DNA of 38,445 bases. Origin: Flammeovirgaceae bacterium. GTDB lineage: Bacteria; Bacteroidota; Bacteroidia; Cytophagales; Cyclobacteriaceae. The position numbers and the translations under genes are program-made. The notes under the pieces are model-generated. The model worked only from the letters and a program-made list of their open reading frames with translations, did no database searches and was not told the DNA's origin. Every line of letters begins with the position of its first letter. Within the stretch, counting starts at the first letter, position 1. Below are positions 9,257-16,875 of this stretch, piece by piece. Location: the NCBI GenBank assembly GCA_024638265.1, contig JAHEKQ010000027.1, positions 1 through 38,445 of the forward strand. The letters run 5' to 3'.

Positions 9257-10032
9257 ATCAACCATTAGCGTATATCCATCCTGAAGCAAAAATTGCCAGG
9301 AATGTTGTTATTGAACCATTTTGCACGATACATAAAAATGTGACGATTGATGAGGGCACCTGGATTGGACCCAACGTTACTATTTTTGAAGGTGCAAGAA
9401 TCGGCAAAAATGTAAAAATATACCCCGGGGCATCTATTTCAGCGATTCCACAAGATTTAAAGTACGGTGGAGAAGAAACAGAAACCCATATAGGTGATAA
9501 TACTGTTATAAGGGAAGCGGTAACTATAAGCCGTGGTACTAACGACCGGCTAAAAACCGAAATTGGAAGCAATGCGCTTCTAATGGCGTATGTCCATGTA
9601 GCCCATGATTGCGTGATCGGCAATCATTGTATTTTAGTAAATGCAGTACAACTGGCTGGCCACGTAATTGTAGAGGATTATGCCATTGTGGGAGGTGCCA
9701 GCGCCATTCACCAATTTGTTAAAATTGGAGCACATTGTATGATTTCAGGGGGTTCCCTCGTGAGGAAGGACGTGCCTCCCTACACCAAAGCTGCACGAGA
9801 ACCGCTTTCATTTTGCGGCATTAACTCGATTGGCCTAAGGAGACGAGGCTACAATTCCGAAAAGATCAGTGAAATCCAGGAAATATATCGTTATATCTAT
9901 TTAAAGGGACTGAACAACTCGAAAGCTATGGAGCTCATGGAAGTGGAGCTTCCACCTAGTAAAGAGAGGGATGAAATTATCAATTTTCTGCGGAACTCAG
10001 ACCGCGGAATTATGAAAGGTTACAACTATTAG
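9253..10032 (+). CDS. lpxA: UDP-N-acetylglucosamine O-acyltransferase
   Basis: A 259-residue first enzyme of lipid A synthesis, moving a 3-hydroxyacyl chain from ACP to the 3-OH of UDP-GlcNAc. Hexapeptide repeats run from residue 5 to about 190. The catalytic His is H118 in AYVHVAHDCVIGN, equivalent to H125 of Escherichia coli LpxA. The C-terminal helical domain begins near FCGINSIGLRRRGY, a typical LpxA signature. Length matches the family (about 260). The ATG is embedded in the end of lpxC/fabZ (ATGA). It is the last gene of the lipid A set here; lpxB, lpxH and lpxK are not in the window. Confidence 0.97.
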   Translation: MNQPLAYIHPEAKIARNVVIEPFCTIHKNVTIDEGTWIGPNVTIFEGARIGKNVKIYPGASISAIPQDLKYGGEETETHIGDNTVIREAVTISRGTNDRLKTEIGSNALLMAYVHVAHDCVIGNHCILVNAVQLAGHVIVEDYAIVGGASAIHQFVKIGAHCMISGGSLVRKDVPPYTKAAREPLSFCGINSIGLRRRGYNSEKISEIQEIYRYIYLKGLNNSKAMELMEVELPPSKERDEIINFLRNSDRGIMKGYNY

Positions 10033-10053
10033 GTTACCTATTAGCATTTTTTT

Positions 10054-10080
10054 GAATCCATTTTTGTATCGGTAATATTG
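10054..10080 (+). promoter_or_regulatory. Possible Bacteroidetes-type promoter before the small lipoprotein gene
   Basis: A TTTG (-33-like) ends at 10054, and TAATATTG lies at 10073-10080, one mismatch from the Bacteroidetes -7 consensus TAnnTTTG. The spacing is 18 nt, within the reported range. It falls in the 97-bp gap after lpxA, about 50 nt before the lipoprotein ATG. This is a pattern match only. Confidence 0.3.
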
Positions 10081-10129
10081 CTGATATAAATCGGTCGTTT
10101 GTATATTAGTAGCTTATAAAGACTTAACA

Positions 10130-10606
10130 ATGAAAAGAGTACTGCCAATTTTTCTAATATTAGCTGTTTTTACCATGATTTCAGCTTGTGGACCCGGACC
10201 TGATCCTGATCCTACTCCAGCAGAATTACAAACCATAAAGCTCGCTGGTGAAAACGGTACAAAAACCTGGACCGTATCCGACGTGCTCTTTGACGGTATC
10301 GAAGATCGTACTGCAGACTGGACCGGTTTTACACTTACCCTGACATCCAGTGAAACCGCTTCCAATGGTTATACCACAACAGGAGGATTGTCAGGAGGCC
10401 CCTGGCCCGGTAGTGGCACCTGGGAATTCGGTGGGACAGCGGACAATCCGAACATCAACCTGGTGGTAAGGGATGACGCACTTGAAATAGCTATCAATGC
10501 CAGTGATAATCAACTAACGATGACCTTCACTTTTGATAATACCATCCATAATTCAGGGCGTACAGAGGTTGTAAACGGTGAATACCGCTTCACTTTTACT
10601 AACTAG
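10130..10606 (+). CDS. Small lipoprotein of unknown function
   Basis: A 158-residue protein that begins with a lipoprotein signal peptide, MKRVLPIFLILAVFTMISAC. The lipobox ISAC puts the acylated Cys at residue 20, so export and lipid anchoring are likely. A low-complexity linker PGPDPDPTP follows, then a beta-rich domain with KTWTVSDVLFDG and many Thr, Ser, Asn and Gly residues. This resembles the calycin-like lipoproteins frequent in Bacteroidetes, but I do not recognise a named family. It converges on mutS2 with a 4-nt gap and probably has its own promoter. Function unknown. Confidence 0.8.
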   Translation: MKRVLPIFLILAVFTMISACGPGPDPDPTPAELQTIKLAGENGTKTWTVSDVLFDGIEDRTADWTGFTLTLTSSETASNGYTTTGGLSGGPWPGSGTWEFGGTADNPNINLVVRDDALEIAINASDNQLTMTFTFDNTIHNSGRTEVVNGEYRFTFTN

Positions 10607-10610
10607 TTCC

Positions 10611-12992
10611 TCATTTTAAGAATACGGCAGTGACCCCTGCCCCACCCCTTTCAGGGTGCTCTTCGTGATATCGCTCAACTGAAGGATGTTTTCGCAATGC
10701 GTTGTGAACCAGGTTCCTGAGAATACCATCACCCTTCCCGTGCAAGACCCGTAAATCTGAACTCCCCAGGAGGATTGCATCATCGAGGAATTTCTCAAGG
10801 TTAAGGATCGCCTCTTCACCTCTCAAACCCCGTATGTTCAATTCCGTATTGAACCGGGCTTTCCGGCCGGTAATATCAATTCCCTTTTTGCGTGAAATGG
10901 ATTGTTGCTTCTTCTCTACCTCGGATTCATGAACCTTTTCCAATTTGTTGACGGAAACCCTTAGGGTCAGGCTACCAAACTGAATCTCAGCATCTTTCTT
11001 TCCTATTTTTCTTATCACACCCGATGAGTCCTGGCCAATTACTTTTACCCGGTCCCCTTGTGCAAATTGCTCGACCTTCTTTTGTCGCATTTTACCCTCT
11101 GCCTCTTGTGATTTTTTATGAATACTCTCCTTTTTCTTCTCAAGCTTAGATCTGACCTTCTTAGTTTCTTCCCTGTGTGCCTTACTGGTTTTTATGTGAC
11201 GAATAGTTTTCTCTATTTCACGGTTTGCATCCTCTAATATCCATTCTGCTTCTTTCGTCGCTTTGCTCAGTATCTCCTTTTTCCGTGAATCCAGAGTATG
11301 CTTGAGTTCGATGTATTGTCTGCGTTCAGTTTCTAGCTTATCCTTGAGGGTTTGTATCTCAATTTCCTTGTCTTCCAACTCTTTTGATTGTTGCTGAACC
11401 CTGGCTAGCATTACCTCAAGTTCAACCAGGTCTATTCCCGAAATTTCCGAAGCCTTCTCGAGTATTAATTGTGGGATTCCAGATTTCCGGGCTATTTCAA
11501 TAGCGAAACTACTGCCTGCCTTTCCGATTTGAAATTTATAGAGAGGCTCCATTTCATTGACATCAAACTGCATGTTAGCATTCAGGATGCCTTCCTCTCT
11601 CTCCGCAAATTCCTTAATATTCAAATAATGTGTTGTTACTACACCATAACACCTGAGTGCATTCAATTCCCTAAGCACGACTTCAGCAATTGCACCGCCT
11701 ATTCTTGGCTCGGTTCCGGAACCAAACTCATCAAAAAGGACCAGGGTTCCCGGATTGGCATTTTCCAATGATCTCTTCATGAGCAGCAGGTGGGAACTAT
11801 AGGTGCTTAAGTCGTTTTCAATAGATTGATTGTCACCGATATCTATAAATATTGACTGAAATACCTTCATCTCAGTACCTTCCGAGGCTTTCACAGGGAT
11901 TCCGTATTGAAACATAAGTTGTGCCAGTCCAATAGTCTTAAGTGCTACAGATTTCCCTCCCGCATTTGGACCTGAAATGACCACAATTCTATTTTTTGAG
12001 TCTAGTTCAAGACTTAACGGAACCGTAATTCGGTCTTCATTCTGGTTTGATTTCCAAAGTCCAAAATGAAAAGCATCAACCAATCTTATGCTACTCCCCT
12101 CTTTTACAATGCCTGGAATCGTAAGGCTGTACTTCTCCGCAAAAGCTGATTTGGCCTGGAGGAATTCGAGCTGGCCAACCCAATTGGCCACCTGCTGGAT
12201 TGCAGGATTTTCCGAATAACACCTTTGGGAGATTTGTTCAAGAAGACGGAAAATTTCCCTCCGTTCCTCCTGTTTCAGTCCGGCTAATTTATTCGATGCT
12301 TCAACCACGGCCGGCGGTTCGATGTAGGTGATATTTCCAGAAGCCGATTCGTCCTGCACATAACCATCCACTCGCTTTTTATACTCTGATTTAACAGGAA
12401 TTACCATTCTTCCATTTCTTACTGCCACACTGCTCCCATCCGGTATCAATCCATCCTTTTGAAGATCATCATATATTTTATGAAGGGTCTTTCGTATCCG
12501 GGAATCTTGTCCTGCCAGTTCTTTCCTGACCTTTTTGAGGACAGGGCTTGCTGAATCCTTGATCCGTCCTTCATCGTCAACCAGAGTATGCAGTTTAAGA
12601 TTTAACGATTCAATGGTTTCCCAATTCAGCGCCTCCGGCAATAATGAATCAAAATCATTGTTTTTTCGGATAAATACTTGCCAGTCAAAAGCTGTCGAAA
12701 CGAGATTTTTCAGGGTCGACAGATGTTCTACTTCTAACACAGATCCTTTGGCAGCGATAATCTTTAGAATCCCGATGATACCTTCCAATTCCCTGAACGA
12801 CACTCCACCAGACTGTTTAAGCGTAATGAAATCTGAAAGCAGGTTAAACTCAGACCTCAAGGATTCAGCATCGGGCTCAAAATGCAGATTAGCCGCCCTG
12901 GATTTACCCAAACCGGAGTGACAGTGTATACTGATCTCATCCAGGACTTCGTTAAACCCCAGCTTCTCCTCAATTTTTTTGGGAATGAGCAT
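10611..12992 (-). CDS. mutS2: MutS2-family ATPase with Smr nuclease domain
   Basis: A 793-residue MutS2. The N-terminal core and clamp helices (about 1-320) lead to the ABC-type ATPase, with Walker A GPNAGGKSV at 341-349. The Walker B region LVLFDEFGSGTEP and the TTHYLNIKEFAE segment follow. A long charged coiled coil spans about 515-650. The C-terminal Smr domain has LNIRGLRGEEA and the HGKGDG loop. MutS2 is known for suppressing recombination and, in other bacteria, for acting on collided ribosomes. It is not a mismatch-repair MutS because the mismatch-binding domain is absent. It follows the DUF4296 gene by 1 nt and is co-oriented, suggesting one transcript. Confidence 0.95.
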   Translation of the reverse strand: MLIPKKIEEKLGFNEVLDEISIHCHSGLGKSRAANLHFEPDAESLRSEFNLLSDFITLKQSGGVSFRELEGIIGILKIIAAKGSVLEVEHLSTLKNLVSTAFDWQVFIRKNNDFDSLLPEALNWETIESLNLKLHTLVDDEGRIKDSASPVLKKVRKELAGQDSRIRKTLHKIYDDLQKDGLIPDGSSVAVRNGRMVIPVKSEYKKRVDGYVQDESASGNITYIEPPAVVEASNKLAGLKQEERREIFRLLEQISQRCYSENPAIQQVANWVGQLEFLQAKSAFAEKYSLTIPGIVKEGSSIRLVDAFHFGLWKSNQNEDRITVPLSLELDSKNRIVVISGPNAGGKSVALKTIGLAQLMFQYGIPVKASEGTEMKVFQSIFIDIGDNQSIENDLSTYSSHLLLMKRSLENANPGTLVLFDEFGSGTEPRIGGAIAEVVLRELNALRCYGVVTTHYLNIKEFAEREEGILNANMQFDVNEMEPLYKFQIGKAGSSFAIEIARKSGIPQLILEKASEISGIDLVELEVMLARVQQQSKELEDKEIEIQTLKDKLETERRQYIELKHTLDSRKKEILSKATKEAEWILEDANREIEKTIRHIKTSKAHREETKKVRSKLEKKKESIHKKSQEAEGKMRQKKVEQFAQGDRVKVIGQDSSGVIRKIGKKDAEIQFGSLTLRVSVNKLEKVHESEVEKKQQSISRKKGIDITGRKARFNTELNIRGLRGEEAILNLEKFLDDAILLGSSDLRVLHGKGDGILRNLVHNALRKHPSVERYHEEHPERGGAGVTAVFLK

Positions 12993-12993
12993 C

Positions 12994-13326
12994 TCAGTTA
13001 CTTAATCTCTGCCTTTTGACCTGCATGCTGTCAATAACGATTTCATATACCTTGTCGAAAAACTCGGGATGAGTAAGGTAATAAGCCATATTGGCGTTAT
13101 AGACTGAGTCCGTTATTCCGTGTTTTTCAAAAATATACTCTCGATAAACGGGATATATCTTTGAAGAGCTAATATGAGTGAGGTCTGAATCTATTTTACC
13201 TTCGGCGATATAAATATCAAGGAGAATTTCGGCAAGCTCTTCCTCCTGCATATACTGATCAGGCACGCTGGGTTTACTGCATCCCCAAAGTAATAAGAGT
13301 ATCCATATCACTATCCATCCTTTCAT
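12994..13326 (-). CDS. DUF4296-like lipoprotein
   Basis: A 110-residue lipoprotein whose signal peptide ends in LLLWGC, with the lipidated Cys at about residue 16. The rest is helical and matches the DUF4296 pattern: EEELAEILLDIYIAEGKI near the start, IFEKHGITDSVYNANMAYYL in the middle, and a terminal helix. The family is widespread in Bacteroidetes and its function is unknown. It lies 1 nt before mutS2 on the same strand. A perfect TAnnTTTG box (TAAATTTG) stands 26 nt upstream of its ATG, so it probably heads the transcript. Confidence 0.85.
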   Translation of the reverse strand: MKGWIVIWILLLLWGCSKPSVPDQYMQEEELAEILLDIYIAEGKIDSDLTHISSSKIYPVYREYIFEKHGITDSVYNANMAYYLTHPEFFDKVYEIVIDSMQVKRQRLSN

Positions 13327-13351
13327 CCGACCGCTTTCCTTTTAATAGGCC

Positions 13352-13359
13352 CAAATTTA
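13352..13359 (-). promoter_or_regulatory. -7 box (TAAATTTG) of the DUF4296-mutS2 transcript
   Basis: A perfect match to the Bacteroidetes primary sigma factor -7 consensus TAnnTTTG on the minus strand, 26 nt upstream of the ATG at 13326. No convincing -33 TTTG is seen at the right spacing. The box lies only 14 bp from an opposing box at 13373-13380. Confidence 0.5.
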
Positions 13360-13372
13360 CCATTTTTTCTCC

Positions 13373-13380
13373 TATTTTTG
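13373..13380 (+). promoter_or_regulatory. -7 box (TATTTTTG) of the DUF58-BatA transcript
   Basis: A perfect TAnnTTTG match ending 21 nt before ATG 13402. If it is the promoter, transcription would begin near 13387, which rules out the upstream TTG at 13378 as a start codon. No clear -33 element is visible. Confidence 0.5.
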
Positions 13381-13401
13381 CCGATTCGAAGGGATGTCGA
13401 T

Positions 13402-14280
13402 ATGAAGGACCTCATTAAAAAGCTGCGCAAATACGAGATTAGAATCCGGAAGGCTATCAATAGCCAGATGCAGGGAGACTTCCACTCCATATTTAAAGGT
13501 TCTGGGCTTGAATTTGATGATGTCCGGGCATACCAGTATGGGGACGACATCCGGACAATTGATTGGAATGTCAGTGCTAAGGGACATGGCACATTTGTCA
13601 AAACCTTTAAAGAGGGTAAAGAACAAACCGTTTTTTTCATGTTGGATGTCAGTGGTTCCCAGGAAATCGGCAGCCCGGGAAACATGAAACTGGACGTCGG
13701 TAAAGAGATATGTGGTGTACTTGCACTCGTCGCCGCCAAGGAATCTTCAGCCACCGGTTTGATCTGCTTTTCCGATCGCAAGGAGAAATATATAAGACCC
13801 AGTAAAAGCTTAAAGCATGCATATGAGATCATTAATACCCTGGTAAATCTCAAACCGGCCAGCTCGAACACAAATCTCAATAGTGCTATTCTTTACACCT
13901 TGAATACACTTAAGCGACGAAGTGTAGTAATATTTATATCAGACTTTATCGATGACGACTACATGCATAATCTTAAAGGGTTGGCCAGGAAACACGACCT
14001 TGTCTTGATTCGGATCACCGACAAGAGGGAAACAAAACTGCCAAAGCTTGGGATTATACCCGTACATGATAAAGAGTCGGGTAAAACCTTATGGATCAAC
14101 ACGTCTTTTGGTAATTTCCGGGACAGGGTCCAAAACGCTGCTGAGGAAAATGCAGATATGCTTGAAACTTTCAGCAAGCGGAACCAGGTCAACTTTATTT
14201 CCGTAAGCACGGAAGAAGATTATGTACCCAAGTTGCTCAGGCTATTCAAGGTTAGGAATAAATCAATGAAGCGTGTCTAA
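13402..14280 (+). CDS. DUF58 domain protein of a Bat-type cluster
   Basis: A 292-residue soluble protein with the DUF58 signature GSGLEFDDVRAYQYGDDIR followed by TIDWNVSAKGHGTFVKTFKE. The following segment is von Willebrand factor A-like, with FMLDVSGSQE as the metal-site motif. Such proteins accompany MoxR AAA ATPases and VWA membrane proteins (BatA/BatB) in clusters linked to envelope stress or complex assembly. The frame opens at TTG 13378, but I place the start at ATG 13402, where the family-typical MKDLIKKLRKYEIRIRK begins; the TTG lies inside the promoter-like box. The end overlaps the next gene by 8 nt. No moxR gene is adjacent, which is unusual. Confidence 0.9.
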   Translation: MKDLIKKLRKYEIRIRKAINSQMQGDFHSIFKGSGLEFDDVRAYQYGDDIRTIDWNVSAKGHGTFVKTFKEGKEQTVFFMLDVSGSQEIGSPGNMKLDVGKEICGVLALVAAKESSATGLICFSDRKEKYIRPSKSLKHAYEIINTLVNLKPASSNTNLNSAILYTLNTLKRRSVVIFISDFIDDDYMHNLKGLARKHDLVLIRITDKRETKLPKLGIIPVHDKESGKTLWINTSFGNFRDRVQNAAEENADMLETFSKRNQVNFISVSTEEDYVPKLLRLFKVRNKSMKRV

Positions 14281-15181
14281 GGTTGTTCTTTTACTGACGC
14301 TTCTTACACTTTCAGGAATCTGTTCATTTGGACAGGATATCCAACTAAAAGGTAAATTCCTGAAGGACAGCACAAAGATTGGCTTGCCAATCGGTTTTTC
14401 TGTCTCCGCAGAATATCCGATCGAGATCGATCTCGTTTTTCCAGACTCAACTGGAAATTATTTTCCTTATGAATTTCACGAAAAATTATGGTTTCCCTCC
14501 ATCTATGAGAATGGAATTGTAAAGGATTCCGCCGTCTATTACCTGACATCCTTTGAGGTCGACAGTATTCAAAAATTCAGTCTTGGTATCTATCGGCTAT
14601 CGGACGGTGACTCATCTGTACTTATGGTCCCTGAGGATAGTTTTGCACTGATCCATACCGTTAGGTCAAGTCCCGATTCACTCGGGGCGATTTTTCTTCA
14701 AGAGGATACACAATATTACAGGGTCCCAAAGCCCATTAATTATCCTTTTGTCATTGCGGGTCTTTTCTCTGTAATATTGATCGTAGTGGTTATCTGGTTG
14801 TTGTTCGGAAAGAAAATCATTAAATACCTGAAAATCCGAAGAATGAAACGTGCGAATGAAAAATTCCGAGAAATATACGATAGCTTATTAGCCCAACTCA
14901 ACGAGGACCGGCTTCCAACAATGAGTGAATCGTTGCTTATCCACTGGAAGGAGTATATGGAGGAACTTGAATCCGTTCCCTACCGTAAACTCACGACAAA
15001 AGAACTATCTCAACTTGATCCGGATGAGAGAATGATAAGAACCCTTCGAACCATAGACAAGGCTATTTATTCGTCGGCAGAGCTGCATGAGGTAAAGTCA
15101 AATCTTTCGATTCTTGAAGAACTTTGCCAGGAGCGGTATGAACAAAAACTTGAAGAGGTGGCTCATGGAAGATTTAACTAG
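14273..15181 (+). CDS. Bat-cluster membrane protein with large periplasmic domain
   Basis: A 302-residue protein with an N-terminal signal peptide (VVLLLTLLTLSGICSFGQ). A beta-rich extracytoplasmic domain spans about 21-155, one transmembrane helix lies at about 157-178, and a basic, helical cytoplasmic tail of some 120 residues follows (KIIKYLKIRRMKRANEKF). The architecture resembles the BatD/DUF4381-type partner usually found between DUF58 and BatA genes, but I do not assign a named family. It starts at GTG 14273 inside the end of the DUF58 gene and ends 17 nt inside batA, so all three are translationally linked. Confidence 0.8.
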   Translation: MSKVVLLLTLLTLSGICSFGQDIQLKGKFLKDSTKIGLPIGFSVSAEYPIEIDLVFPDSTGNYFPYEFHEKLWFPSIYENGIVKDSAVYYLTSFEVDSIQKFSLGIYRLSDGDSSVLMVPEDSFALIHTVRSSPDSLGAIFLQEDTQYYRVPKPINYPFVIAGLFSVILIVVVIWLLFGKKIIKYLKIRRMKRANEKFREIYDSLLAQLNEDRLPTMSESLLIHWKEYMEELESVPYRKLTTKELSQLDPDERMIRTLRTIDKAIYSSAELHEVKSNLSILEELCQERYEQKLEEVAHGRFN

Positions 15182-16217
15182 CTACGAAATACCATGGTAT
15201 GACCTGTTCTGGTTTGCACCGGCTACCCTTCGATCCTATGAATGGGATCAGCCGCTGGTGCTCTATGGAATTCTTCTAATACCCATACTATGGATCATCA
15301 GGTTAATCACCAACCAGTTATTCAGCCAGAAACTCCCGGTAGCACTTCAAAAAAGCCAAATCAAGTCCAGCATATGGAATCTGATCAGGGTTATACCGAG
15401 TTTGATATTTTTCCTGTTTGTAACCTTGCTATTGGTAGCCCTGGCACGGCCACAAAAGTCCAATGAAAAGGTAGAACAGTGGACAGAAGGTATAGATATC
15501 ATGCTCGTAATCGATATCTCACAGTCCATGCAAATCGAGGATTTCAAGCCGAACAGGTTGGAATCAGCTAAAATGACAGCCATTGATTTCATAGATGGCA
15601 GGTTCCAGGACCGCATTGGATTGGTGGTATTCTCAGGTGATGCCTATAGCTTATCGCCACTCACTACCGACTATAGTCTTTTGAAAAGTTATATCGAGGA
15701 AATCAATTTTGATATGATTGAAAATCGCGGGACGGCAATAGGCAGTGCCCTGGCAGTAGCCACAAATCGCATGACCGAATCCGACACGAAATCCAAGGTG
15801 TTAATTCTGCTGAGTGATGGTGATAACACAGCGGGTAATATCGACCCGATTATGGCTGCACGATTGGCATCCTCCTACAATATAAAGATTTACACTATTG
15901 CCATCGGCAAAGAAGGAAAAGTGCCTTTCGGAAAGGATTTCTTCGGAAGGCCCCGTATGGTCGAAAATACACTTGATGAAACCACCTTACGTGAAATTGC
16001 CGACATTGGAGAGGGTAAATTTTACAGGGTCTCTAATAACACTGCTCTCGAGGAAGTATTTTCCCTGATTGACCAATATGAAAAGGCCGAGATCAGGGAA
16101 TCACGTTACAAGGATACTACTGATTTCTATTTAAACTACCTGTATTGGGCGATGATATTATTTATAATCTGGTTGTTGATTAAGTCTACCTTTCTTTCCA
16201 ATGTACTTCAGGATTAG
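15165..16217 (+). CDS. batA: BatA-like VWA domain membrane protein
   Basis: A 350-residue inner-membrane protein. Two N-terminal transmembrane segments (LVLYGILLIPILWII and LIRVIPSLIFFLFVTLLLVA) precede a von Willebrand A domain. The full metal-ion-dependent adhesion site is present: DISQS in MLVIDISQSM, the Thr of NRGTAIGSAL, and the Asp of ILLSDGDNTAG. A third transmembrane helix closes the protein. This is the layout of Bacteroides aerotolerance protein BatA, a family with a debated role in stress tolerance. An upstream TTG (15114) is open, but ATG 15165 is the likely start because it gives a smaller overlap (17 nt) and a normal N-terminus. No batB, batC or batE follows; the next gene is on the other strand. 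Confidence 0.9.
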   Translation: MEDLTSYEIPWYDLFWFAPATLRSYEWDQPLVLYGILLIPILWIIRLITNQLFSQKLPVALQKSQIKSSIWNLIRVIPSLIFFLFVTLLLVALARPQKSNEKVEQWTEGIDIMLVIDISQSMQIEDFKPNRLESAKMTAIDFIDGRFQDRIGLVVFSGDAYSLSPLTTDYSLLKSYIEEINFDMIENRGTAIGSALAVATNRMTESDTKSKVLILLSDGDNTAGNIDPIMAARLASSYNIKIYTIAIGKEGKVPFGKDFFGRPRMVENTLDETTLREIADIGEGKFYRVSNNTALEEVFSLIDQYEKAEIRESRYKDTTDFYLNYLYWAMILFIIWLLIKSTFLSNVLQD

Positions 16218-16218
16218 C

Positions 16219-16875
16219 CTAAAACTGGAGCGATTCAGGGGAGACAAATAAAAGACGAACACCCACTCCAGTCAAAATCAATCCCACGAACAAGTTCATG
16301 ATCTTAATGAACCGAACGGTTATCAGGCTTTTTAATTTATTGGCCAAGAGTACCTTGGTCACATCACCTACAAAAACAAGACTGATAACCAGGCTGAAAA
16401 AGAGTAAAATTTCTGTGGAAGTACTGTATTGAGCTGATACTCCACTGACAGTGGCAATCCAGAATATTACTACAAATGGATTAGCAAAATTTACCAGGAA
16501 GCCCTTTAGAATATATTTCCATTGCTTATCAGATTCGATAGCGCTGCGAGTCGAAAGGTCAATCCTGGATCTAACCTTGAGGATCGAATAGATTCCGAAA
16601 ATAATCAGTATTCCACCTCCAATAATACCAGAGTATTCAGCGTACGGACGAAGAAATTTTACCAAGCCAAGGTAACACAACAATACATAGAGGGAATCGC
16701 AGGCAATAATGCCAATTGCCATTAAAAAACCGGCTTTAAAGGTCTTTTCAATGCTGGTCTGAATCAGGCTGAAGAAAACAGGCCCAATCATGAAAATCAA
16801 TGCCAGGGCCAGGCCGAGTGCTTTCAGTATGAGCTCAAACACTTCTTTCCGAGATAAAACTCTCCCATTTTTCAA
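16219..16875 (-). CDS. LysE/RhtB-family exporter
   Basis: A 218-residue inner-membrane protein with six predicted hydrophobic segments. It has the LysE-superfamily start ALALIFMIGPVFFSLIQTSIEKTFKAG and the mid-protein VNFANPFVVIFW motif. The family exports amino acids and derivatives, driven by proton exchange; the substrate cannot be read from sequence. The ATG at 16875 overlaps the upstream GH3-family gene by 41 nt. A GTG at 16842, giving the N-terminus MFELILKALGL and an 8-nt overlap, may be the real start. Tight coupling to the GH3 gene suggests the two products act on related compounds. Confidence 0.88.
   Translation of the reverse strand: MKNGRVLSRKEVFELILKALGLALALIFMIGPVFFSLIQTSIEKTFKAGFLMAIGIIACDSLYVLLCYLGLVKFLRPYAEYSGIIGGGILIIFGIYSILKVRSRIDLSTRSAIESDKQWKYILKGFLVNFANPFVVIFWIATVSGVSAQYSTSTEILLFFSLVISLVFVGDVTKVLLANKLKSLITVRFIKIMNLFVGLILTGVGVRLLFVSPESLQF

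Noticed and set aside
10082-10129. Alternative promoter TTTG (10098-10101) with TATAAAGA
   Set aside because: The second element matches TAnnTTTG poorly and the spacing is short; the box at 10073-10080 fits better.
13323-13880. Minus-strand open frame of 185 codons
   Set aside because: It is antisense to the DUF58 gene, has low-complexity Ser/Leu-rich sequence with no domain, and covers both promoter-like boxes.
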